Assembly (NCBI GenBank): GCA_963770375.1
Contig: CAVYPM010000017.1
Span: 558,001-622,000, forward strand
DNA from: DASVBE01 sp963770375
GTDB taxonomy: Bacteria > Actinomycetota > Actinomycetes > Streptosporangiales > Streptosporangiaceae
Length of the DNA: 64,000 nt
Direction: 5' to 3'
The notes under the pieces were generated by a model, which searched no databases, was not told the DNA's origin, and worked only from the letters and a program-made list of their open reading frames with translations. Made by a program: the position numbers and the translations under genes. Below are positions 51,803-59,861 of this stretch, in pieces. Each line of letters starts with the position of its first letter. Position 1 is the stretch's first letter.

Positions 51803-53004
51803 TCAGGACCAGTGCTGGCCGTAATTGCCGGTGGCGAGCTCGATCACGTCGCCGTGCTCGTCGGTGTAGTACAGGTGCCCGGTGCCCTTGCCCCAGGCGA
51901 TCATGGCCGGCGGGTGGAGGGCCTTGCTCGGGCTGACGTTCGTCCACGCGCTCCATTTGCCGTCGTACCTGGTGGCCTGGATGAAGCCGTTCTTGCCCAT
52001 GCCGGCGACCACCGTCACGCCGTTGTCCCAGCGGATAGCGGCCAGCGCTGAGGTGTTCGATCCGCCCAGGTTGTGCACGTGCGACTCCTTCGGCTTGCCG
52101 AGTGCGGCCCGCATGGCGGCCGGGCTGGCGAACTTGGCCACGTCCCGGTCGATCGACCCGATGATGCTGTGCTGGTGCATGGTCCAGGTGGTCCAGGGCC
52201 CGGGCACCCGCGGACGGCCCATCGGCGATGACGGGTCGGCGATCCACAGCGGGTAGTGGCCCAGGCCGGCGCAGTTGCCGGACTCGGCGAAGGACAGGAA
52301 CGTGTAGATCACCGGCTGGCGCCCGGTCCGGTTGTGCAGCTGGCTGGCCACGTTGCGGGCCCAGGCCGACACCGCGGCCGGGCCCAGGCCGTCGGTGACC
52401 TCCAGGTCGAGCGCGATCCCGTCCCCGTCGTGGAGGCCGAGCCGGTTCAGCTGGCTGAGGAAAAAGCTGACCGTGTCAGTCGCGTTCACCGACGGGTGGC
52501 CGAACAGATAGGCGACCCGGTTCAGGTTCTGCCGCTCCAGATAGGCCCAGTCGGGGCCGGCGTCCGGGTTGACGTAATGGACGCCGTTCGGCTCCAGCTC
52601 GGTGATCTTCACCGCGGCCCAGCTGATCGGGCCCGCCGCGTGCTTCCAGTTGCTGGGCAGGCCCTGGAAGCTGGACACGTCCACCCCGTGCAGCAGCGGC
52701 ACCACGTCCGGTTGCGCATCCACGTCCGGCGCCACGTCCGGCGCCGTGTCCGGCTCGGCATCGGCAGCGGGGGCGGCGGCCGCCACTGCGGTGGCGTCGG
52801 TCCCCGCGGGAACCGCCGCCGCGGTTTCCGCCTCCGTGCCGGGCATCGGCGGTGGCGGAGGGGGCGGAGGCGGTGGCGGCGGGCTCGCGGCCGGGGCGGG
52901 GCAGGGGGTGTCTCAGGAGCCCCCGGCGCCCCCGTCTGGCTCTGTTCGCCGTCCTGATTAGTCAGCTTGCGGAACCAGGTCCGCACCGACCTGCCGTTCT
53001 GCAT
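51803..53004 (-). CDS. GH25-like muramidase with Pro-rich linker, one frameshift
   Basis: The catalytic part has LLHGVDVSSFQGLPSNW, AVKITELEPNGVHYVNPDA, VAYLFGHPSVNATDTVSFF and GDGIALDLEVTDG, the aspartate and glutamate pattern of glycoside hydrolase family 25, which cuts peptidoglycan or similar glycans. A C-terminal beta-propeller-like segment (NTSALAAIRWDNGVTVVAGMGKNGFIQA) follows. Reading in this frame starts at 52846 after a Pro-rich stretch, but a more natural start (MQNGRSVRTWFRKLTNQDGE, ATG 53004) lies upstream in another frame; one missing C near 52905 would join them through TPPAPAPAASPPP. No signal peptide is visible. Confidence 0.75.
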
Positions 53005-53093
53005 GGGCGCGACTTTACCCGGTAAATTGACCAGGCGCCCCTCGCGCCAGCGAAAGCTAACGGCCGGGCAAGCCACGGGAAGGGCGGCCGCGG

Positions 53094-54230
53094 TCAGTCT
53101 CCGGGCGCGAACGGCGGCCCGGGGGGCTCACCCCACCAGCCGCGCAGGAACGCTTCCGCCATCGCGCAGCCCCCGGCCAGCGGGCCGTCCGGGTGGCCGA
53201 GCGCCTCGCCGGTCAGCCCGGCGATCCGCGCCTCGGTACCGGCCAGCACCTGCTCCGGGGTGGAGCCGGACGGCGACCGGTAGCCGAGCACCGCGCCGGC
53301 GTTGCTGACGAAGTCCGGCAGCGCCAGCACGCCGCGGCGGTGCAGTTCCCCGGCCCCGGCCCGGGTGTAGGGGGCGTTGGCGGCGGGGGCGATGACCCGG
53401 ACCGTGGCGGGCAGCGCGCGGGCGGCCGCGGCGGTGATCGCGCCGGGCCTGGTGCCGGGCACCAGCACGTCGGCCGCCACCGTGAACAGCTGCCCGGGCG
53501 GCCCTGGCGGGCCGGCCGGGGAGCCGTAGGCGGTCACGCAGCGGTCGCCGTGCCCGGCGCGCAGCGCGAGCAGCCGGCTGACGTCCAGGCCGGCCGGGTC
53601 GGACAGGCACCCGGCCAGGGTGGACACCGCGACGACCCGGCCGCCGCGGCGGGTGACCTCCGTGGCGACCCCGCCGCCGACCTTGCCGAAGCCCTCGATG
53701 GCCACCGAGCAGCCGTCCCACCCGGCGGGCCGGCCCGCAGGGCCCGAGCGCAGCGCGGTTTCCGCGGCGACCGTGACCCCGAAGCCGGTCAGCAGATCCT
53801 CGAACGGCACGCCGTTGACGGTGGAGGTCATCGCGCCCGGGGCCGCGTTGCGGGCCCGCAGCGGCGCGAAGTCCTCCTCGAACGTGCCCATATCGGGGCC
53901 GGTCAGGAACCGGCCCGCGGCCACCAGCGGGAGGATCTCCGTGCAGTAGGCGGCCATCAGCGCGGCCCGGGCGGGCCCGCCGGCGGGGTCCGCGCGGACG
54001 CCCGCCTTGGCCCCGCCGACCTGGGCCCCGAGCACCGCGAACTTGTAGGTCATGGCCCTGGCCAGCAGGGCCACCTCGGCGGGGGTGACATCCGGGGCCA
54101 GCCGGGTGCCGCCGGCGCTGAGCCCGGCGCCCGGGAGATCGAGCACGATAAACCCGGGCACCGAGCTGAGCGTGATGGTTTCCGGCGGCACGGGTGCCGC
54201 TTGGCTAGAGCTTGCCTGGCTGGCGCTCAT
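53094..54230 (-). CDS. Glu/Leu/Phe/Val dehydrogenase family protein
   Basis: A 378-residue amino-acid dehydrogenase fold. The substrate half has LARAMTYKFAVLGAQVGGAKAGV, where the usual GGxKGG reads GGAKAG with its lysine kept, and GRFLTGPDMGTFEEDF. The NAD-binding half begins SVAIEGFGKVGGGVATEV and ends with FVSNAGAVLGYRSPSG. Such enzymes oxidatively deaminate an amino acid with NAD(P); which one cannot be said. ATG 54230 (MSASQASS) is preferred over a start at 54251. It stands alone on its strand, 40 bases after the DUF6308 gene stop. Confidence 0.82.
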   Translation of the reverse strand: MSASQASSSQAAPVPPETITLSSVPGFIVLDLPGAGLSAGGTRLAPDVTPAEVALLARAMTYKFAVLGAQVGGAKAGVRADPAGGPARAALMAAYCTEILPLVAAGRFLTGPDMGTFEEDFAPLRARNAAPGAMTSTVNGVPFEDLLTGFGVTVAAETALRSGPAGRPAGWDGCSVAIEGFGKVGGGVATEVTRRGGRVVAVSTLAGCLSDPAGLDVSRLLALRAGHGDRCVTAYGSPAGPPGPPGQLFTVAADVLVPGTRPGAITAAAARALPATVRVIAPAANAPYTRAGAGELHRRGVLALPDFVSNAGAVLGYRSPSGSTPEQVLAGTEARIAGLTGEALGHPDGPLAGGCAMAEAFLRGWWGEPPGPPFAPGD

Positions 54231-54270
54231 CCCGCGGTCACGATCCGGCACGCGGCCGTGGGAACGAGAG

Positions 54271-54933
54271 CTAGGCGCAGGCGGCGATCGACAGCCCGAC
54301 GGCGCGAAGGTGACGGGCGTCCCTGGACGGGCTGTGCCGCGCCCAGATCGCCACGTCGAGGATGCGCAGCAGGCTGGCCTCGGCGGCGGTCCGCGGGCGC
54401 AGCGCCTCGATGTCGGCGCGGGCCGCGGGGTCCTGCAGCAGCGTGCGCACCGCCTGGCCGGCCAGGTGCACCGGCACCCCGGCGGCCTGGACCGCGGCCC
54501 GGTCGGTGGACGCGCACAGCCGCGGCCGCTTGCGGGCGAGGAGCTTGGCCGCGGTGGCCGCGCCCACGCCCGGCATGGCGTTTAACGTCTGCCACAGCTC
54601 GTCCACCGGGGCGAGATCCTCATCGGAGGCCTCCCACAGGTCGATGTCGTCGCGCACCTCGGCGAGCAGCCTGGACACCGGGGCGGCGTGGCTGCCGAGC
54701 AGCATCCGCACCGCACCGGGCTGCCAGTCGATGCTCAGCAGCGAAACGGCCAGCAGGTCCGCCGCGATGATCTCGTCTCGCGGGTTGCTGCCGACCGTAC
54801 TGAACGTCATGCCAGCGAATCCGTTGTCCGGGTCGAAGTAGGCGGCGACGGTGTTGCCCAGGCCGGGATCGGTGAGCCCGGCATGGAGGCGGCCGGCGCC
54901 TTGCTCGATATCGTGTTCCACTAAGGCAGTCAT
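54271..54933 (-). CDS. DUF6308-type protein
   Basis: A 220-residue protein I assign to the DUF6308 group from its pattern: DEIIAADLLAVSLLSIDW near residue 55, a helix-hairpin-helix-like GVGAATAAKLLARKRPRL (about 120-137), and STDRAAVQAAGVP after it. The HhH-like part may bind DNA, but no catalytic residues are recognised. Its ATG overlaps the decarboxylase stop (ATGA at 54930-54933), so the two are translated together. Function unknown. Confidence 0.7.
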   Translation of the reverse strand: MTALVEHDIEQGAGRLHAGLTDPGLGNTVAAYFDPDNGFAGMTFSTVGSNPRDEIIAADLLAVSLLSIDWQPGAVRMLLGSHAAPVSRLLAEVRDDIDLWEASDEDLAPVDELWQTLNAMPGVGAATAAKLLARKRPRLCASTDRAAVQAAGVPVHLAGQAVRTLLQDPAARADIEALRPRTAAEASLLRILDVAIWARHSPSRDARHLRAVGLSIAACA

Positions 54934-56357
54934 TGCCCCAGTATGACCTGTCCGGCGTCAGAATTTTGCTGGTCGGGGGGACACACCCCGGTACGCCGGG
55001 CTTCGGCCGCGGCCCGGATCGCGGCCACCGACCGGTCGATATCCGCCTCGGTGGTGGACCACCCGGAGACCGAGAGCCTGATCGCTTTCCCGCCCTGCCA
55101 GGTGGTTCCGCCCAGCCAGCAGGTGCCGTCCCGCTGGACATCCTGGATCACATCGTCCGCACTGGCCCCTGGCACCCGGAACAGCACCTGGTTCAGCGTG
55201 ATGTCGTTCAGCACCTCCGCGGCGCCGCCGGCGGCCAGCCCGGCCGCGGCCCGACGGGCCAGCGCGCAGCAGCGGTCCACCTGAGCGGCCAGCCCCCGGC
55301 GGCCGAGCGCGCGCAGCGCCGCGTACACCGGGAGCACCCGCGCCCGCCGGGAGGCTTCGGGGACCAGGTTGAGCGCGTCCCTGGCCGCGGAGGCGGGCAG
55401 GTAGGCGGCCTGCAGCCCGAGGGCGGCGGTCAGCCGGACCGGGTCGGCGACGATGGCCAGCCCGCAGTCGTAGGGCACGTTCAGCCACTTGTGCGCGTCG
55501 GTGGCCCAGGAGTCGGCGAGCTCCGCGCCGGCCAGCTGCGGGCGCAGCGCCGGGCTGGCCGCGGCCCAGAGCCCGAACGCGCCGTCGACGTGCAGCCAGG
55601 TGCCGGGCCGGGCCCGGACCAGGCGCCCGATCTCCCCGAGCGGGTCAACCGCGCCGGTGTTGACCTCGCCGGCCTGGGCGCAGACCAGCGCGGGCCCGGT
55701 CACCCCGGCAAGCTCGCGGCGCAGGTCCGCGGCGATCATCGCGCCCTGGCTGCCGGCCGGTATCCGGCGGGCCCGGGCCGGGCCGAGACCGAGCAGCCGG
55801 AGCGCCTTCCAGATCGTGGCGTGCGCCTGCGCGCCGGCCAGCACGGTGATCTCCGGCGCCCCGATGAGCCCGTCGGCGGCCACGTCCCAGCCGGCTCCGG
55901 CCAGCAGCGCGTCCCGGCCCGCGGCCAGGCAGCTGAAGTTCGCCATCTGGCCGCCGGTCACGAAGCCCACCGCGGCCTGGGCGGGGAGGCCGAGCACGTC
56001 GAGCAGCCAGCCCGCGGTGATCTCCTCGACGGCGGCCACGGCGGGTGACATGACCTGCATGGCCGAGTTCTGGTCCCAGGCTGATACCAGCCAGTCCGCG
56101 GCGAGCGCGGCCGGCAGCGATCCGCCGGTGACGAACCCGAAGTACCGCGGGCCCGGGGAGGCTACGAGCCCCGGCTCCAGCGCCGCCGCCAGGTTGCTGA
56201 TGACCTTGCGCGGATCCTCGCCCTCCTCAGGCAGCGGCCCCGCCAGCCTTTCCCGCATGTCTCCCGGGTCAACCGGCACCCCAACGGGCCGCTCACCAAG
56301 CGACCCAAGCCACTCCCCCGCCAACCGGGCTGCCAACCCCAGCACGTCATCACTCAT
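54930..56357 (-). CDS. PLP-dependent group II (aromatic amino acid type) decarboxylase
   Basis: A 475-residue type I PLP enzyme. FGFVTGGSLPAALAADWLVSAWDQN and AAVGFVTGGQMANFSCLAAGRDALL position the cofactor; ITVLAGAQAHATIWKALRLLG has the ring-stacking histidine; WLHVDGAFGLWAAASP has the aspartate that pairs with the pyridine nitrogen; DSWATDAHKWLNVPYDCGL carries the Schiff-base lysine. It likely decarboxylates an aromatic amino acid to its amine; substrate unproven. ATG 56357 (MSDDVLG) is chosen because homology starts there, not at 56399. Confidence 0.88.
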   Translation of the reverse strand: MSDDVLGLAARLAGEWLGSLGERPVGVPVDPGDMRERLAGPLPEEGEDPRKVISNLAAALEPGLVASPGPRYFGFVTGGSLPAALAADWLVSAWDQNSAMQVMSPAVAAVEEITAGWLLDVLGLPAQAAVGFVTGGQMANFSCLAAGRDALLAGAGWDVAADGLIGAPEITVLAGAQAHATIWKALRLLGLGPARARRIPAGSQGAMIAADLRRELAGVTGPALVCAQAGEVNTGAVDPLGEIGRLVRARPGTWLHVDGAFGLWAAASPALRPQLAGAELADSWATDAHKWLNVPYDCGLAIVADPVRLTAALGLQAAYLPASAARDALNLVPEASRRARVLPVYAALRALGRRGLAAQVDRCCALARRAAAGLAAGGAAEVLNDITLNQVLFRVPGASADDVIQDVQRDGTCWLGGTTWQGGKAIRLSVSGWSTTEADIDRSVAAIRAAAEARRTGVCPPDQQNSDAGQVILGQ

Positions 56358-56399
56358 AACCGCGACGCTACAGGCCCCTGACCAGGCCCCTCCCGTCAC

Positions 56400-56740
56400 C
56401 TGATAGGCGCAGAACCCAGCGGCGGGGCGGGTTCAGTCAAGCCCCGATCGAGGGTCCCGAAGGCGAGGGCTTGACGGGTTCCGCCCCGGCGCGAACAATG
56501 CAGCGCCGGGTGAGGGGTCACCCGACCCGCTATCGCCACAAGGTCCGGATCTGCGTAGTGACCGCGAACGGGTCGTCTCCGCGCTGGGCGGCCAGGATCC
56601 CGGCGCCTTCCGGGGAGGCGGTTAGAGCATCGCGCCGGGGCTGACCCGCGCGTTCCAGGCCGCTTCGAACGCCACCGCCAGGTTCTTCCTGGCCCCCAGC
56701 ACGGCCGGCACCGCGTGATACACCACCGCATCCGCGGCTT
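56400..56740. other. Intergenic region with possible gene remnant
   Basis: This 340-bp stretch between the decarboxylase and marR has no intact gene. On the minus strand, codons 56740 to 56622 read like a genuine C-terminus (AADAVVYHAVPAVLGARKNL, then AVAFEAAWNARVSPGAML) but no start or upstream domain accompanies it, since the marR gene overlaps. It may be the relic of a gene displaced by the marR-exporter unit, or chance. Confidence 0.3.
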
Positions 56741-56746
56741 GCCTTA

Positions 56747-56762
56747 TATAGTTAGCTCTGTG
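56747..56762 (+). promoter_or_regulatory. -10 element of a probable leaderless marR transcript
   Basis: TATAGT at 56747-56752 matches the TANNNT -10 consensus and ends seven bases before the marR GTG at 56760. That spacing puts the transcription start at or next to the start codon, so the mRNA would be leaderless; no ribosome site precedes the GTG. The AT-rich TTATATAGTTA is exceptional in this GC-rich region. Confidence 0.5.
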
Positions 56763-57233
56763 AACGATGTTTCCGAAGAAGATACGGCTGCCGGGCCGGT
56801 GGCCGTCGCGTCGGCGCTGCTGACGGCCATCGGCGCGGTGCGCCGGACCGCGCGGCGGGCCGTGCAGCAGGCCTGGGACCAGGAGCCGCTTCCGCCGGCC
56901 AGGTCCGAGCTGCTGCGGCTGGTCGCCCGGCGGCCGGGGATCACCGTGGCCGAGGCCGCGCACGAGCTGCACCTGGCCCAGAACACGATCAGCACGCTGG
57001 TCAGCAAGCTGGCCGCCGAGCACCTCCTCGACCGGGGCACGGACACCGCCGACCGGCGGGCCGTCCGGCTGACCGTGGCCCCGGCGGGGCGGGCGCGGCT
57101 GGCGGGCTACCGGGACCTGCGGGCCGAACTGGCCGGCCGGGCGCTCTCTGGCCTGACAACGGACGACCAGCAGGCGCTGGCCGCCGCGGTGCCCGCGCTG
57201 CACCGGCTGGCCGGGCAGCTGGAGGCCAGGTGA
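56760..57233 (+). CDS. MarR-family transcriptional regulator
   Basis: A 157-residue winged-helix regulator. The core is ARSELLRLVARRPGITVAEAAHELHLAQNTISTLVSKLAAEHLLDRGTDTADRRAVRLTVAPAGR, with the recognition helix in QNTISTLVSKL and the wing in RGTDTADRRAVRL. Helical ends provide the dimer interface. It very likely represses its own operon, which encodes an ABC exporter, and responds to a small molecule. GTG start, leaderless by promoter spacing. Its stop overlaps the ATPase start (GTGA). Confidence 0.9.
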   Translation: MNDVSEEDTAAGPVAVASALLTAIGAVRRTARRAVQQAWDQEPLPPARSELLRLVARRPGITVAEAAHELHLAQNTISTLVSKLAAEHLLDRGTDTADRRAVRLTVAPAGRARLAGYRDLRAELAGRALSGLTTDDQQALAAAVPALHRLAGQLEAR

Positions 57234-58105
57234 GCGCGCCCACGGACCGGGCCGCGCCGGGGGCCGCCGCGACTGACGTGGCCGCACCAGTCGCCGCGGT
57301 CACGCCAGCGGTGCTATGTGCCGGGCTGACCTACCGGTTCGGCACGCATACCGCGGTGAGCGGGCTCGACCTGGAGATCGCCCCCGGGGAGACGTTCGGC
57401 CTGCTGGGACCGAACGGGGCCGGGAAGACCACCACGATCCGGATGCTGACCACGCTGCTGAAGCCGATGGAGGGCAGCGTGGCCGTGTTCGGGGTCAGCG
57501 CCGCGGCCCAGCCGATGATCGTCCGCCGGGTGATCGGCTACGTGCCCCAGCTGCTGTCCGCGGACGCCACGCTGACCGGCCGGGAGAACGTCGAGCTGTT
57601 CGCCCGGCTGTTCGACGTGCCGCGGAAGGCCCGCGCCGAGCGGGGCGCCGCCGCGCTGGCCGCGATGGGTCTCGAGGACGCCGCGGACCGGATCGTGAAG
57701 ACGTACTCGGGCGGCATGATCCGGCGGCTGGAGCTGGCCCAGGCGCTGGTCAGCGCGCCGCGGCTGCTGGTGCTCGACGAGCCGACGGTGGGCCTGGACC
57801 CGATCGCCCGCACCGACGTGTGGGACTACATCGCCGGGCTGCGCGCGGCCGCGCCGATGACGGTGCTGATGACCACGCACTACATGGACGAGGCCGACAC
57901 CTACTGCGACCGGATCGCGCTGATGCACGCCGGGCGGATCCGGGCCACCGGCTCCCCCGCCGAGCTGAAGGCGACCCTGGGCGGCGGCGCCACCCTGGAC
58001 GACGTGTTCCGCCACTACACCGGCGGGACGCTGGACGACGGGGCCGAGAAGGGAGGGATCCGCGATGTCCGCCGTGCCCGGCGCACTGCACGCCGCCTCG
58101 GCTGA
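57230..58105 (+). CDS. ABC exporter ATP-binding protein (DrrA-like)
   Basis: A 291-residue ABC ATPase. Walker A is GLLGPNGAGKTTTIRML (about 64-80), the Q-loop is in GYVPQLLSADATLTGRENVELFARL, the signature KTYSGGMIRRLELAQAL, Walker B LLVLDEPTVGLDP and the H-loop MTTHYMDEADTYCDRI. The C-terminal LDDVFRHYTGG extension is typical of drug exporters of the DrrA type. GTG start overlapping the marR stop; its 3' end overlaps the permease by 41 bases. Confidence 0.93.
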   Translation: MSAPTDRAAPGAAATDVAAPVAAVTPAVLCAGLTYRFGTHTAVSGLDLEIAPGETFGLLGPNGAGKTTTIRMLTTLLKPMEGSVAVFGVSAAAQPMIVRRVIGYVPQLLSADATLTGRENVELFARLFDVPRKARAERGAAALAAMGLEDAADRIVKTYSGGMIRRLELAQALVSAPRLLVLDEPTVGLDPIARTDVWDYIAGLRAAAPMTVLMTTHYMDEADTYCDRIALMHAGRIRATGSPAELKATLGGGATLDDVFRHYTGGTLDDGAEKGGIRDVRRARRTARRLG

Positions 58106-58910
58106 GCCGCTGGCGGTCCCGCTGGCCGACACGCCGCCCGCCGCGCTGCGCCGGCTGGCCAGCCGCATCGTCACGCTCTGCTGGGTCGAGCTGCGCAAGA
58201 TCCGGCATGACCGGACCGAGCTGTACACGCGGGCCATCCAGCCGGCGCTGTGGCTCCTGATCTTCGGCGAGACGTTCACCAGGATCCACGCCATCCCGGT
58301 GCCCGGCGGCCTGCCGTACCTGGCCTACCTGGCGCCGGGCATCCTGGCCCAGTCCGCGCTGTTCATCGCGATCTTCTACGGAATCCAGATCATCTGGGAA
58401 CGCGACGCCGGGGTGCTGACCAAGCTGATGGTCACGCCTACCCCGCGGGCCGCGCTGATCACCGGGAAGGCGTTCGCGGCCGGCGTCAGGTCGCTGGTGC
58501 AGGCGGCGGTCGTCCTGGTGCTGTCGGCCATCCTCGGCGTCGCCCTGACCGCGAACCCGCTGAGGCTGCTGGCCGCGGCCGCGGTCGTGGTGCTCGGCTC
58601 GGCGTTCTTCTCCTGCCTGTCGATGAGCATCGCCGGGCTGGCGCTGTCGCGGGACCGGCTGATGGGCATCGGCCAGGCCATCACGATGCCGCTGTTCTTC
58701 AGCTCCAACGCGCTGTACCCGGAACAGCTCATGCCCGGCTGGCTGCAGGCGGTCAGCAAGGTCAACCCGCTGTCCTACGAGGTCGACGCCCTGCGCGGGC
58801 TGCTCATCGGCACCCCGGCCCATCTCTGGCTGGACGCCTCCGTCCTGGTCAGCGCCACGATCGCGGGGGTCACCGCCGCGGCGCTCCTGCTCCCCCGCCT
58901 GGCCCGCTGA
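58065..58910 (+). CDS. ABC-2 type exporter permease (DrrB-like)
   Basis: A 281-residue ABC-2 permease with six membrane helices, including AIQPALWLLIFGETFTRIHAI, YLAPGILAQSALFIAIFYGIQII, LVQAAVVLVLSAILGVALTA, AVVVLGSAFFSCLSMSIAGLAL and ASVLVSATIAGVTAAALLL. The ERDAGVLTKLMVTPTPRAALITGKAF loop is the coupling helix that contacts the ATPase. With the preceding ATPase it would expel a hydrophobic compound under MarR control; substrate unknown. Confidence 0.92.
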   Translation: MSAVPGALHAASAEPLAVPLADTPPAALRRLASRIVTLCWVELRKIRHDRTELYTRAIQPALWLLIFGETFTRIHAIPVPGGLPYLAYLAPGILAQSALFIAIFYGIQIIWERDAGVLTKLMVTPTPRAALITGKAFAAGVRSLVQAAVVLVLSAILGVALTANPLRLLAAAAVVVLGSAFFSCLSMSIAGLALSRDRLMGIGQAITMPLFFSSNALYPEQLMPGWLQAVSKVNPLSYEVDALRGLLIGTPAHLWLDASVLVSATIAGVTAAALLLPRLAR

Positions 58911-58942
58911 TCCGCCGCCGGCCTTTGCTGCTGGCCTGCTCG

Positions 58943-59794
58943 TTACTTCCCGTAGGAAGCCAGCACGGACACGATCTCGTCGCGGCGGTCGTGGCCGACA
59001 TCGTGCCCTGACGACTCGCTGATGTGCAGGGTGGCGTCCGGCAGTTCGCCCGCGAGGCGGCGCGCGAAGGCGGCCGGCGCGTTCCGGTCGAGGGCGCCGT
59101 GCCACAGGTGCACCGGGGTGGTGACCTCGCTGAGCGGGAACGGCCACGGGCGCTTGCTCAGGGCGAGTTCCTGCACCGTGGCGCGCGTCCCCGGCCGGAG
59201 CGCGTCAGCGACGGCCTCGAATTCGATCCGCACGTCAGCGTGCGTGGCCGGCGGCATGGCGGCCAGGTCGCGGCGCAGGGCACGGTCCCGCCGCGCCGGG
59301 CTGACCATCGTCCGCCGCATCGCCGCGATCCGGATCGTGTTGAGCACCGGCGCGTTCATGGCGAGCAAGGTCATGACCCGGTTGTCGGCCTTCATGCCCG
59401 CTCGCTCGGCCGGGCTGAACGGGCCGCCCGTCGCAATGAGGGCGACCGCACTGACCCGGCCGGCGAGCTTGCAGGCCGCAGTCAGGGTGAACGGGCCGCC
59501 GCCGGACTCGCCCGCCATCAAGAACCGGTCCAGGCCGAGACGGCCGGCCAGCGCGGCGAGGTCGTCACCCCAGCTGATCTGGGTGCGCTCCCGGTGATAG
59601 TCCGAGGCACCATAGCCGGGCTTGTCCGGCGAGATCCAGCGCAGCCCGGCGGCCCGGGCTGCCTCGCCGTAGGAGGCTCCGCCCAGGCCCGACACCGGCG
59701 TCCCGGCCGTGTAGATGACCGGTGACCCGTCTGGGTCACCGAACTCGTGCCAGCTCAGCCTCCTGCCGTCCGGAAGCGTGATCTCGGATGTCAC
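58943..59794 (-). CDS. Alpha/beta hydrolase
   Basis: A 283-residue alpha/beta-hydrolase. The nucleophile elbow is FLMAGESGGGPFTL (Ser near residue 95), the oxyanion region GTPVSGLGG, the acid is in LWHGALDRNAP and the histidine in SESSGHDVGHD. The substrate is unknown. It converges on the exporter permease with a 32-base gap and has no partner gene on its strand. Confidence 0.85.
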   Translation of the reverse strand: MTSEITLPDGRRLSWHEFGDPDGSPVIYTAGTPVSGLGGASYGEAARAAGLRWISPDKPGYGASDYHRERTQISWGDDLAALAGRLGLDRFLMAGESGGGPFTLTAACKLAGRVSAVALIATGGPFSPAERAGMKADNRVMTLLAMNAPVLNTIRIAAMRRTMVSPARRDRALRRDLAAMPPATHADVRIEFEAVADALRPGTRATVQELALSKRPWPFPLSEVTTPVHLWHGALDRNAPAAFARRLAGELPDATLHISESSGHDVGHDRRDEIVSVLASYGK

Positions 59795-59861
59795 GCCTCC
59801 ATCCTGTTACACAAGGCCTTCATGGCCGCAGTGAAGAGCGCGAGCGCTATCAGGCAGCGCG

